5,984 bases of DNA, from the NCBI GenBank assembly GCA_018824795.1, contig JAHJFL010000053.1, positions 1 through 5,984 on the forward strand, in the 5' to 3' direction. Positions 1-5,582 of this stretch are shown piece by piece. Each line of letters starts with the position of its first letter. Within the stretch, counting starts at the first letter, position 1. The notes below the pieces were generated by a model. The model saw nothing but the letters and a program-made list of their open reading frames with translations, had not been told where the DNA came from and searched no databases. Source of the stretch: a bacterium (lineage in GTDB: Bacteria > Campylobacterota > Campylobacteria > Campylobacterales > Sulfurimonadaceae). The translations under genes were made by a program, and so were the position numbers.

Positions 1-410
1 CCGTTAGATGCAAGCTCACGAATTAAATCAACCCGCGTTGCATCAGAAAAAGGAGCTTTGCTTAAAACTTCAAAGGCATAAGTATTGAGTGCATCACCAA
101 CCAAAATAGCCGTCACCTCATCAAACATCACATGTAAAGTCGGATTACCTCTACGAAGAGGGGAGTCATCCATGGCCGGGAGATCATCATGAATAAGTGA
201 GTAAGTATGAAGAAGCTCGATTGCGTACGCCGCATGACGTGCACTCTCCAAAATAAGAGGATTATATGCGTTTACTACACCAAGTAAAAGTGCCGGACGA
301 AAGCGTTTCCCACCGGCAACAAGCATAGCTCGAAGTGCCTGCTCATACGTAGGATGAATACTTTTTGAGCTCGGTAAATTTTCCAATAAAAATGTTTCAA
401 AATTTTGCAT
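1..410 (-). CDS. ispA: Farnesyl diphosphate synthase / short-chain polyprenyl synthetase, N-terminal part (cut by window edge)
   Basis: This is a trans-isoprenyl diphosphate synthase that condenses isopentenyl diphosphate with allylic diphosphates in the cytoplasm, supplying precursors for quinones and undecaprenyl phosphate. About 136 codons are visible. The substrate-binding motif GGKRFRP is at residues 33-39. The first Asp-rich motif, DDLPAMDD, is at 75-82 and has the DDxxxxD spacing of bacterial type II FPP synthases. It is followed by LRRGNPTLH at 85-93. The second Asp-rich motif would lie beyond the left edge. The ATG at 408-410 is the only usable start: an in-frame stop lies upstream with no ATG, GTG or TTG between. 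It has no Shine-Dalgarno site. It is the last visible gene of the minus-strand operon, 63 nt after the PDZ gene. FPP versus GGPP product length cannot be settled from this fragment. Confidence 0.93.
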   Translation of the reverse strand, partial: MQNFETFLLENLPSSKSIHPTYEQALRAMLVAGGKRFRPALLLGVVNAYNPLILESARHAAYAIELLHTYSLIHDDLPAMDDSPLRRGNPTLHVMFDEVTAILVGDALNTYAFEVLSKAPFSDATRVDLIRELASN

Positions 411-417
411 GCGAAAT

Positions 418-423
418 AGTATA
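418..423 (-). promoter_or_regulatory. Candidate -10 box (TATACT) for a leaderless ispA transcript
   Basis: Read on the minus strand, TATACT is followed by 7 nt and then the ispA ATG. With usual spacing, transcription would begin at or within a base or two of the ATG. No AAGGA-like site precedes the ATG, which fits leaderless translation. No convincing -35 box is seen. Read-through from the operon promoter at 2547-2552 is equally possible. Confidence 0.4.
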
Positions 424-473
424 CTTTTTCTATTTAAAACATCATTAACGTTTTACTTAAATTTCTAAAGTTT

Positions 474-1454
474 TTACTCTATATTTACAAAAAACTGGAA
501 ACCTTCTCTCTCTAAAAGCAATGATGAAAACACTTGAGAATCGGCTAAATACTTTTGCAGATCTGCTTGTGTTTTTACAGCTATACCATTGACTTCAATG
601 AGTTTATCACCTATGCACAACCCATAATTTACAAAGTCTTTTTTCAGCTCAATGATTTTCAATTGCTTATCGAAATACAATCCTTTTTCTTCTAAAAAAG
701 TATCACTGATACAGCCTCCGCCATGGCGTCTATATGTCATTGCTGTAAATGCCTGTATTTTACCATCGCGTTTCACTTTGAATTTCTGTGTCGAACCTAT
801 TTTCGCAAAAAGAATTTGACGCATAAATGTTGCTGCCGAGCTGACCTTTTTATCAGAAAATGAAACTAAAACATCGCCTTTTTTAAAAGGATTATTTTTG
901 ATAAAAGGGTTCACTGCGCTTACGAAAACTTTGCCTTTTTCTTCTTTGACGCGTATACCAACATCTCCATAACTCACATCTTTAGTGTTAACAAATCTTT
1001 GAATATACTCTTTTTCTATTATACCCTCAGGTGTTACAATAGCCTCAAGTGAGCAACAGCTGCTTGTAATAACGCTCGGATACAAAATTACTTCACTAAA
1101 CTGCGCTAAAGAGTTTAAACCTATCTGTCTTTTTATTATTTTCCCCTCAATCGGTTGTTTTGAACTAATCGATGCAATGCCGAGTTGCTCTTGCAGATTT
1201 ATACGAAAAGGGTAAGGAAAGCCTTTTATGTCTTCTATAAGGTAGAGAGACAAAAACGGGTCATGTTTTAAAATTTTTTCTTTTGGAGGGGTAGTTGCGT
1301 AAACAACTCTTTGATGTTTCGTAACAGGAATGTAAATAGAACACTCTCTGAGTGTCTGGGAGTCAAAAACTTTTTGTTTGCAAGAGTCATAACCGCCTTT
1401 GCAGGCATAAAGATTTAGAAATAGAAGGTTAAGGGCTATAAATAGGCGAAACAC
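474..1454 (-). CDS. Exported protein with two PDZ-like domains, function unknown
   Basis: A 326-residue protein that I recognise only by domain. The N-terminus (residues 1-17) is a short hydrophobic export signal with one Arg, ending LYAC. C18 could be lipidated, but Tyr at -2 is atypical, so signal peptidase I cleavage is also possible. Residues ~60-155 form a region I cannot assign, with a vicinal CC pair (133-134). Residues ~163-240 form a first PDZ fold (GIRV, then KKGDVLVSF at 191-199). Residues ~255-326 form a second (GDKLIEVNG at 282-290). Seven cysteines (18, 25, 38, 133, 134, 248, 280) suggest disulfides in the periplasm. No Ser protease triad is evident, so it is probably a binding or scaffold protein rather than a DegP-type protease. 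It starts with GTG directly after the ybaB stop, with GGAG at 1463-1466 spaced 8 nt away, so translation is probably coupled. Confidence 0.85.
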   Translation of the reverse strand: MFRLFIALNLLFLNLYACKGGYDSCKQKVFDSQTLRECSIYIPVTKHQRVVYATTPPKEKILKHDPFLSLYLIEDIKGFPYPFRINLQEQLGIASISSKQPIEGKIIKRQIGLNSLAQFSEVILYPSVITSSCCSLEAIVTPEGIIEKEYIQRFVNTKDVSYGDVGIRVKEEKGKVFVSAVNPFIKNNPFKKGDVLVSFSDKKVSSAATFMRQILFAKIGSTQKFKVKRDGKIQAFTAMTYRRHGGGCISDTFLEEKGLYFDKQLKIIELKKDFVNYGLCIGDKLIEVNGIAVKTQADLQKYLADSQVFSSLLLEREGFQFFVNIE

Positions 1455-1766
1455 CTACTTGACTCCAAATGGATTCATGCCGCCTAAACCGCCAAGCATG
1501 CCCATAGTGCTGTTTTGCTGATTTTGCTGCACCATCTTATTGGCATCGTTAAACGCACCTATAAGAAGTATTTGCAGAGATTCTTTGTCTGATATAAGGG
1601 AATCATCTATATTGACATCAAGTACTTCACCTTTGCCGTTCATGGTAACCTCTACCATGCCGCCGCCACTCTTCACTTTAAAAGTTTTGGATTCAAGCTC
1701 AGCTTGAAGTTTTGCTGCGTTTTCGTGCATCCCTTCAAACATTTTGCCCATATCGCCAAAATTCAT
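1455..1766 (-). CDS. ybaB: YbaB/EbfC family nucleoid-associated DNA-binding protein
   Basis: A small cytoplasmic protein of 103 residues, the usual family length. YbaB/EbfC proteins form homodimers that bind DNA and help organise the nucleoid. The family layout is visible: an N-terminal amphipathic helix rich in Met, Lys and Gln (1-30), a central beta segment with the glycine-rich turn SGGGMVEVTMNGKGEVLDV (33-51), a helix around 60-85, and a flexible Gly/Met-rich tail (MLGGLGGMNPFG). In many bacteria this gene sits next to dnaX-recR; here it is in a panD operon instead. It begins 1 nt after the panD stop and ends directly at the GTG of the PDZ gene. Its own ribosome site is weak (GAG about 9 nt upstream), so coupling to panD translation is likely. 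Confidence 0.93.
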   Translation of the reverse strand: MNFGDMGKMFEGMHENAAKLQAELESKTFKVKSGGGMVEVTMNGKGEVLDVNIDDSLISDKESLQILLIGAFNDANKMVQQNQQNSTMGMLGGLGGMNPFGVK

Positions 1767-1767
1767 A

Positions 1768-2133
1768 TTAAATCTCGTCTAAAATTTCGTCTATGTCATT
1801 TTCTTCATTGAGAAGAACAACTTTTGGTTTATATGTCTCTAAATCTTTTTCATCATACGTTGCATATGCTACGATAATTATTTTATCACCCTTGTGAACT
1901 TTACGAGCAGCTGCACCATTTAAACAAATGTCACGTTTACCACGCTCACCTAATATGATATAAGTCGAAAATCTTTCACCATTATTGATGTTTAAAATCT
2001 CAACTTTTTGTCCGATTCTCATCTTAGCAGCTTGCATAAGCTCTTCATCTATTGTAATAGAGCCAACATAGTTTAAGTTAGCGTCTGTAACTGTAGCGCG
2101 ATGAATTTTACTGTACAACATCTCAATTGTCAT
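1768..2133 (-). CDS. panD: Aspartate 1-decarboxylase (pyruvoyl-dependent)
   Basis: It makes beta-alanine from L-aspartate for pantothenate and coenzyme A synthesis. The 121-residue proenzyme cleaves itself between G24 and S25 (YVGSITID), and S25 becomes the pyruvoyl cofactor. Other family residues are in register: K9 and H11 (SKIHR), R54, T57 and Y58 (GERFSTY), and N72 in the NGAAAR segment. All are at standard PanD positions, so the enzyme should be active. The length is normal. The ATG has AAGGA 8 nt upstream, and the first bases of that site overlap the TAA of the ferredoxin gene. No panB or panC is in the window. Whether a PanZ-like maturation factor is needed cannot be seen. Confidence 0.97.
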   Translation of the reverse strand: MTIEMLYSKIHRATVTDANLNYVGSITIDEELMQAAKMRIGQKVEILNINNGERFSTYIILGERGKRDICLNGAAARKVHKGDKIIIVAYATYDEKDLETYKPKVVLLNEENDIDEILDEI

Positions 2134-2144
2134 TAAATTTTTCC

Positions 2145-2519
2145 TTATCTACCCATCTGCTTTTTCATGTCAGCCGGGCTTATTGGAGTATCCCATAATT
2201 CTGAATTGATGACATACTCTTCAACTACATTGCCGCCAATAATGTGCTCTGCAATAATTCTATCTATTTTCTCTTTTGTAAGACCAACATACATTGTATG
2301 ACCTGGTTCTACCAACATTACAGGACCAGAAGAACAACGATTCATACATGCACTACGAATTGGTTGAACTGTTCCGATAATCCCTTCTTTCATTAGCGAC
2401 TGCGCAAGATGTTGAAAAAGGTCTTGCGTTTGCGGTGTTACACATGATGGTTTTGGCATTCCCGGAGGAGATGATTGTTCACATTTAAATATATAAAAAG
2501 CTGGTTGAGGGATTCCCAT
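2145..2519 (-). CDS. Thioredoxin-like [2Fe-2S] ferredoxin
   Basis: A 124-residue cytoplasmic electron carrier of the thioredoxin-fold 2Fe-2S family (Aquifex Fd4 / Azotobacter FeSII / NuoE-like). Cluster ligands are C13, C26, C58 and C62: C13 and C26 flank a [10 protein letters not shown] loop, and C58/C62 form CMNRC. This spacing closely follows what I recall for the Aquifex protein (Cys 9, 22, 55, 59). After the cluster comes GPVMLVEPG with a YVGL strand, also family-typical. The C-terminus continues with a tail ending in a basic helix (MKKQMGR). I chose the ATG at 2517-2519 because AAGGA (2528-2532) is 8 nt upstream. The open frame continues to 2579, but that extension lacks a ribosome site and would run across the promoter. 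It is the first gene of the panD operon. The redox partner is unknown. Confidence 0.93.
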   Translation of the reverse strand: MGIPQPAFYIFKCEQSSPPGMPKPSCVTPQTQDLFQHLAQSLMKEGIIGTVQPIRSACMNRCSSGPVMLVEPGHTMYVGLTKEKIDRIIAEHIIGGNVVEEYVINSELWDTPISPADMKKQMGR

Positions 2520-2546
2520 AAATATAATCCTTAAATTTTTGACGAA

Positions 2547-2552
2547 ATTATA
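2547..2552 (-). promoter_or_regulatory. -10 box (TATAAT) of the ferredoxin-panD-ybaB-PDZ(-ispA) operon
   Basis: A perfect TATAAT on the minus strand, preceded by GGG. It would give a start near 2540 and a leader of about 20 nt that includes the AAGGA site of the ferredoxin gene. No clear -35 hexamer is visible, which is common in Campylobacterota sigma-70 promoters. Its position inside the longer open frame argues for the shorter ferredoxin start. Confidence 0.6.
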
Positions 2553-2584
2553 CCCAAATATAACTCTAACAAAACTCATTATTA

Positions 2585-2614
2585 CAAGTAAGTTCTAATT
2601 TTTAAGCTTGCTTG
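2585..2614. repeat. Imperfect inverted repeat in the divergent promoter region
   Basis: The arms CAAGTAAGTT (2585-2594) and AAGCTTGCTTG (right 10 bases at 2605-2614) pair over 10 positions: 8 Watson-Crick pairs and 2 G-T, with a 10-nt loop. The dyad lies between the ferredoxin promoter and the barrel-protein promoter. Its right arm covers where the -35 of the latter would be. It could be a regulator site or chance; the sequence alone does not decide. Confidence 0.35.
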
Positions 2615-2626
2615 CATCTTTTTAGA

Positions 2627-2632
2627 TATAAT
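2627..2632 (+). promoter_or_regulatory. -10 box (TATAAT) for the outer-membrane protein gene
   Basis: GATATAAT on the plus strand is preceded by a T-run (TTTTTAGA). A start near 2639 gives a leader of about 20 nt, carrying the AAAGGA ribosome site at 2646-2651. This promoter falls inside the N-terminal extension of the open frame (which begins at 2612), so the downstream TTG is the better start codon. Confidence 0.6.
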
Positions 2633-2659
2633 TTTATAAAATTAAAAAGGAACCTACAT

Positions 2660-3190
2660 TTGAAAAAAATAGCAATTATTTTACTTCTTATCTCATCTCT
2701 TTACGCGGATGCTAAAATCTACACCGGCGCGTCATATGGTTATTTAAACGAAAGCTTTTCAAACAAAGAAGCAAAAGCAAACGCAGTAGATGTCGCTAAA
2801 ATAAAAATTGGCTACGGAGACAGAGAAGGCTATGCCGTTGAGTTTACAGTTGATTATTCTAATACAGATTCAGATTATTTGTCTACCGAAGATTCTCCTC
2901 GTTATGCCATCAATGTTGACTTAGTAAAAGCATTTGACTTTGACATTTATATCAACCCTTTCTTTAAGGCTGGCATAGGTACAGGATATCTTGATAGCAG
3001 TGAACACGGGAATTTAACCTTTGGTTCTTTTAAAATTGGTGCGGGAACATTTATACCTGTGAATGAATATTTTGATTTTGAAATCGGGTATGAATATAAA
3101 TATATCTCTTACGAAAAAATTCAAAGTGCAAAAGAGTCTGAGCTTTCAGATGTAAATATAGTTTACGTAGGTTTTAATATTAGGTTTTAA
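2660..3190 (+). CDS. Small outer-membrane beta-barrel protein (probably 8 strands), function unknown
   Basis: A 176-residue exported protein. I place the start at TTG 2660-2662: AAGGA (2647-2651) is 8 nt upstream, and the protein then opens with a classic signal peptide (MKKIAIILLLISSLYADA) with likely cleavage after A18. The mature part alternates polar and hydrophobic residues in about eight segments (~18-30, 43-52, 57-67, 80-92, 96-109, 118-131, 136-150, 163-176). It ends in Phe after an alternating strand (VYVGFNIRF), the usual signal for BAM-dependent insertion. There are no cysteines. It belongs to the general OmpA/OmpX-like small barrel class; no specific relative is recognised. It has its own promoter and is convergent with murE, so it is a single-gene unit. 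Role (adhesion, stability, small-solute passage) cannot be told. Confidence 0.85.
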   Translation: MKKIAIILLLISSLYADAKIYTGASYGYLNESFSNKEAKANAVDVAKIKIGYGDREGYAVEFTVDYSNTDSDYLSTEDSPRYAINVDLVKAFDFDIYINPFFKAGIGTGYLDSSEHGNLTFGSFKIGAGTFIPVNEYFDFEIGYEYKYISYEKIQSAKESELSDVNIVYVGFNIRF

Positions 3191-3192
3191 AC

Positions 3193-3253
3193 GCAAAATG
3201 AGCACGTGTGTTCTGTGCCATATAAAATAGTACAGAATAAAGCTCATCTTTGC
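3193..3253. terminator. Long imperfect hairpin between convergent genes; possible bidirectional terminator
   Basis: GCAAA (3193-3197) plus ATGAGC (3198-3203) pair with GCTCAT (3242-3247) plus TTTGC (3249-3253), giving an 11-bp stem with one bulged C at 3248. Inside, TTCTGT (3211-3216) pairs with ACAGAA (3232-3237). It starts 3 nt after the stop of the barrel gene, where a terminator is expected. Neither side has a proper U-tract, so it is not a classical intrinsic terminator; a structured RNA or repeat element is an alternative. Confidence 0.45.
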
Positions 3254-3281
3254 TACGCTAGCCACTTGGGCCACTAAAGCT

Positions 3282-3297
3282 TGCCTCATCGAAGGCA
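3282..3297. repeat. Short hairpin (TGCCT / AGGCA) in the murE-side spacer
   Basis: A 5-bp GC-rich stem with a 6-nt loop. A weaker neighbour, CTTAT/ATAAG (3306-3310 with 3317-3321), lies right at the murE stop. Either could help stop murE transcription, but no U-tract follows on the minus strand. Confidence 0.3.
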
Positions 3298-3325
3298 GAA
3301 GGTTCCTTATCTCTGTATAAGAAGT

Positions 3326-4627
3326 TTATGAAAGCTTAAGATGTAAAAGCTCTCGTACTATTTCTCTGTCATCAAAAGGGAATTTTTCATCATATATAAT
3401 CTGATACGTTTCATCCCCTTTTCCTAAAATAACTACGACTTCATCACCCTCTTGGTCATCAAGTGCCATTTGAATTGCTTTTTTTCTATTGAGCTCTACT
3501 TTAACATTACTTTTGTCTTCAATACCGGCTAGGATATCTTCAACTATAAGTTCTGGATCCTCATGACGCGGGTTGTCACTCGTGATATAGATTTTCTTTG
3601 CAAGACTTACGGCAACTCTTCCCATAAGCGGGCGCTTTGTTTTATCTCTGTCACCACCTGCTCCAAAAACCACAAGAAGTTCTTTCTCTTTAAGTGCGTT
3701 TAAAACCTGTTGCATTCCATCTGGAGTGTGAGCAAAATCTACAATAACATTTGGAGCTTCACAAACCTGTTCCATTCTTCCGCTCACACCGGCAAAATTA
3801 TCTACAACTTCTACAACTTCTTCTAATTTTTTGCCTGTTATTATTTGAACGCCGCTGATAGCTGCCATAAGATTATAAAGATTAAAAAAGCCGTGAAGTG
3901 AAGCAGTAAAAGGCACAATATCTTTAAAGTGTTGGATAATACCGCTTGACGCATCATTGAGTGAATATGCCATAAGCTTGAAAGTTGCCGGATTTTCTAT
4001 ACCATAGCTAAAAGCATTTTTCATGTTAAAGAGAGCTCTTGGCTCATCTTTATTTATAAGCTTTTTGCCCTCATCTGAGAAAAAGCTGTTTTTAACTGCA
4101 ACATATTCTTCTATAGTTTTGTGAAAATCAAGATGGTCCTGAGTTATATTGGTCAAAATTTTAAGTTCAAAGCGTAAACCTTCAACTCTTTTTTGCACAA
4201 TTGCATGTGAACTAACTTCCATAATAAAATATTCACATCCGGCTTCTACGGCTTGGTAGATATGTTTGTAAGTATTTAAAACGGAAGGTGTTGTAAGCGT
4301 TTTACCCTCAGCTACACTATCATTCATAAAAAATCCGCGCGTGCCCTGCATAGCTGCTTTATAACCTAAATCAAGTAAAAATGAGTACATAGCGCTTGCA
4401 GTTGTCGTTTTACCGTTTGTGCCGGTAATACCCACTATTTTTATTTTATCAATGCCAAAAAGTTTTGCTATATCTGCTATTTTAATTATTGAATGCGCAT
4501 TGTTGTCCATTGCGTTTTGAAGATATTTTTCGTTTTGGGTTGTGAGTACGAAAGCAGTCTGCTTATCGCACTCCTGAGAGTTTTCAGTTACGTATTTAAA
4601 ATCTTGATTTGGTAGTTCAATTTTCAC
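3326..4627 (-). CDS. murE: UDP-N-acetylmuramoyl-L-alanyl-D-glutamate--2,6-diaminopimelate ligase
   Basis: A cytoplasmic Mur ligase that adds meso-diaminopimelate to UDP-MurNAc-Ala-Glu using ATP. At 433 residues it is shorter than the ~490 of E. coli because the N-terminal UDP-binding domain is trimmed, as in Helicobacter. Motifs in order: ATP P-loop GTNGKTTT (69-76); TTPS (112-115); EVSSHA (137-142); K179 in EEYVAVK as the likely carbamylated lysine; SGRMEQV (282-288); DFAHTPDG (297-304); GAGGDRDKTKRPLMG (322-336); and DNPRHEDP (351-358), whose DNPR marks DAP rather than lysine as substrate. The usual GKGHE is GKGDE (402-406). The GTG start has AAGGG (4636-4640) 8 nt upstream, and the gene overlaps the preceding TPR gene by 11 nt. 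Last gene of the nfu-TPR-murE operon. Confidence 0.96.
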   Translation of the reverse strand: MKIELPNQDFKYVTENSQECDKQTAFVLTTQNEKYLQNAMDNNAHSIIKIADIAKLFGIDKIKIVGITGTNGKTTTASAMYSFLLDLGYKAAMQGTRGFFMNDSVAEGKTLTTPSVLNTYKHIYQAVEAGCEYFIMEVSSHAIVQKRVEGLRFELKILTNITQDHLDFHKTIEEYVAVKNSFFSDEGKKLINKDEPRALFNMKNAFSYGIENPATFKLMAYSLNDASSGIIQHFKDIVPFTASLHGFFNLYNLMAAISGVQIITGKKLEEVVEVVDNFAGVSGRMEQVCEAPNVIVDFAHTPDGMQQVLNALKEKELLVVFGAGGDRDKTKRPLMGRVAVSLAKKIYITSDNPRHEDPELIVEDILAGIEDKSNVKVELNRKKAIQMALDDQEGDEVVVILGKGDETYQIIYDEKFPFDDREIVRELLHLKLS

Positions 4628-5210
4628 TAATTTTGCCCTTTTTAGATAATTTCTTCAATAATTTTCTCAGAAGTTTATCACCTGGGTAAACGCCAAGAGC
4701 ACTTTCCAAATATGTAAGTGCCATCTCTGCGAAACCGTGATCAATTAAATTATCTAAAAAGTGTATAAAATCTTCTTTTTGCGTAATGATGACTTTTGTA
4801 GAAAACATAATGTTTTCAAAAGTTTCTCTAAAATCTTCACCACTGTCAATAATGGCTTTAAAGTCTTCATAGAGTATACCGTCTTCAAATTCAAGTCTAT
4901 CGCGTAATGGCTGTGCGAAGACCTGACTCAGCTTTTCTAAAGAACCATCCATGCTTTTAAGTATCTCAGTCATGATGCTATCTGCTTCTTCCTGATCCTG
5001 TTCTTTTAATATTTCATAGTAATCAAACAGAGCTTCAGCTCCGCCTTCTCCGCTCATAGCCATCTCAGAAAGTATAACACCGTTATATGCTTCTTTAGAA
5101 TTAGGATAATCTTGAAGGACAATAGCAAACTGTTTTAATGCATTTTCAAAATCTGCCTTAGAAAAGCTATCTTTTGCCAATGTTAATGTTTTATGTTTAC
5201 TAACGCTCAT
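4617..5210 (-). CDS. TPR-like cytoplasmic protein, function unknown
   Basis: A 197-residue acidic, all-helical protein with no signal peptide or membrane segment. Residues ~8-42 look like a TPR unit (alternating A, F and L positions, then QDYPNSKEAYNG). Residues ~146-180 look like another helical pair (AEMALTYLESALGVYPGDK), also ending in the YP-type turn of TPRs. The middle (~60-140) is helical, rich in Asp and Glu, and not assignable. The tail is Lys-rich (LLRKLLKKLSKKGK). The ATG has GAGGA 5 nt upstream, and the gene follows nfu by 13 nt. The TGA lies inside murE, so murE translation may depend on this gene. A role in assembling or tethering envelope enzymes is possible only by context. 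Confidence 0.8.
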   Translation of the reverse strand: MSVSKHKTLTLAKDSFSKADFENALKQFAIVLQDYPNSKEAYNGVILSEMAMSGEGGAEALFDYYEILKEQDQEEADSIMTEILKSMDGSLEKLSQVFAQPLRDRLEFEDGILYEDFKAIIDSGEDFRETFENIMFSTKVIITQKEDFIHFLDNLIDHGFAEMALTYLESALGVYPGDKLLRKLLKKLSKKGKISEN

Positions 5211-5223
5211 ATTTTTCCTCTAA

Positions 5224-5499
5224 TTAAAGTTTGTCTATGTCGTTTTCCATACCAATTGGCACATTAACGACACAAAGTTCTGGATGAATATCCATTCTAA
5301 GTTGTCTTTCAACTCCGTATTTAAGTGTGTTGCCACTACTTCCGCATCCTATACATGCACCCTTGAGTTGCACGTAAACATTTCCGCCTTTGACTGTAAT
5401 AAAAGCAATATCGCCACCATCTAACGCTAAAGATGGGCGTACTTTATCGATTACATTTGAAACCGGCTTCATTAACTCTTCATCAGAAAATGGAATCAT
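5224..5499 (-). CDS. NifU-like (Nfu) Fe-S cluster scaffold protein
   Basis: A 91-residue protein made only of the NifU C-terminal domain. The domain binds a labile Fe-S cluster between two subunits and hands it to client apoproteins in the cytoplasm. Key features are LALDGGDI (24-31), the strand VYVQLKGAC, and the ligand motif C49-x-x-C52 in CIGCGSSGNTLK, followed by the GVE helix. The length is normal for stand-alone Nfu proteins; no IscU-like or A-type domain is attached. The ATG has GAGGA about 7 nt upstream. It is the first gene of the operon with the TPR gene and murE. A fifth short Cys (C76, in PELCVV) is unlikely to be a ligand. Confidence 0.94.
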   Translation of the reverse strand: MIPFSDEELMKPVSNVIDKVRPSLALDGGDIAFITVKGGNVYVQLKGACIGCGSSGNTLKYGVERQLRMDIHPELCVVNVPIGMENDIDKL

Positions 5500-5519
5500 A
5501 AAAAATCCTCGTAATTTAA

Positions 5520-5525
5520 ATTATC
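5520..5525 (-). promoter_or_regulatory. Candidate -10 box (GATAAT) for the nfu-TPR-murE operon
   Basis: On the minus strand TATGATAAT precedes the GAGGA site and the ATG of nfu, giving a leader of roughly 10-15 nt. The exact hexamer (GATAAT or TATGAT) is uncertain, and no clear -35 box is present. This is the only AT-rich promoter-like spot in the 83-nt gap after the aldo/keto reductase gene. Confidence 0.4.
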
Positions 5526-5547
5526 ATAAAATAGGACAATATCGCTT

Positions 5548-5578
5548 AACAAGCCATAAAATATATAACTAGCTTGTT
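5548..5578. repeat. Inverted repeat (AACAAGC ... GCTTGTT) upstream of nfu
   Basis: Perfect 7-bp arms at 5548-5554 and 5572-5578 with a 17-nt AT-rich loop. It lies 4 nt past the aldo/keto reductase stop and just upstream of where the nfu -35 would be. It could be a weak terminator (the T-rich flank is on the plus-strand side, the wrong side for the reductase transcript) or an operator for the nfu operon. Confidence 0.35.
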
Positions 5579-5582
5579 TCTT

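Noticed and set aside
435..455. TAAAAC/GTTTTA stem between the PDZ gene and ispA
   Set aside because: It is a 6-bp stem of almost only A-T pairs with a 9-nt loop, expected by chance in such AT-rich sequence, and no U-tract follows.
474..1454. DegP/HtrA-type serine protease
   Set aside because: PDZ domains are present but I see no GNSGG-type nucleophile motif or His/Asp partners in the N-terminal region.
2520..2579. 20-residue N-terminal extension of the ferredoxin frame
   Set aside because: It has no ribosome site at its ATG and spans a perfect TATAAT box, while the ATG at 2517-2519 has AAGGA at good spacing and matches family length.
2612..2659. 16-residue N-terminal extension of the outer-membrane protein
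   Set aside because: It would overlap the -10 box at 2627-2632 and would place charged residues ahead of the signal peptide; TTG at 2660 has a good SD.
3146..3289. Minus-strand 47-codon open frame (starts MRQALVAQVASVAK) crossing the spacer into the barrel gene
   Set aside because: Its AAGGA is about 13 nt away, too far, and a third of it is antisense to a supported gene. It may just reflect the GC-richer spacer; only recurrence of the spacer elsewhere would make it interesting.
3254..3325. Possible tRNA (TTCGATG looked like a T-loop on the minus strand)
   Set aside because: The flanking bases do not form a 5-bp T-stem around a 7-nt loop, and no acceptor or anticodon arm can be drawn.
5390..5572. 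Plus-strand 60-codon open frame
   Set aside because: It is antisense to nfu, whose protein has a clear CxxC family signature, and runs into the nfu promoter gap; its translation has no recognisable features.
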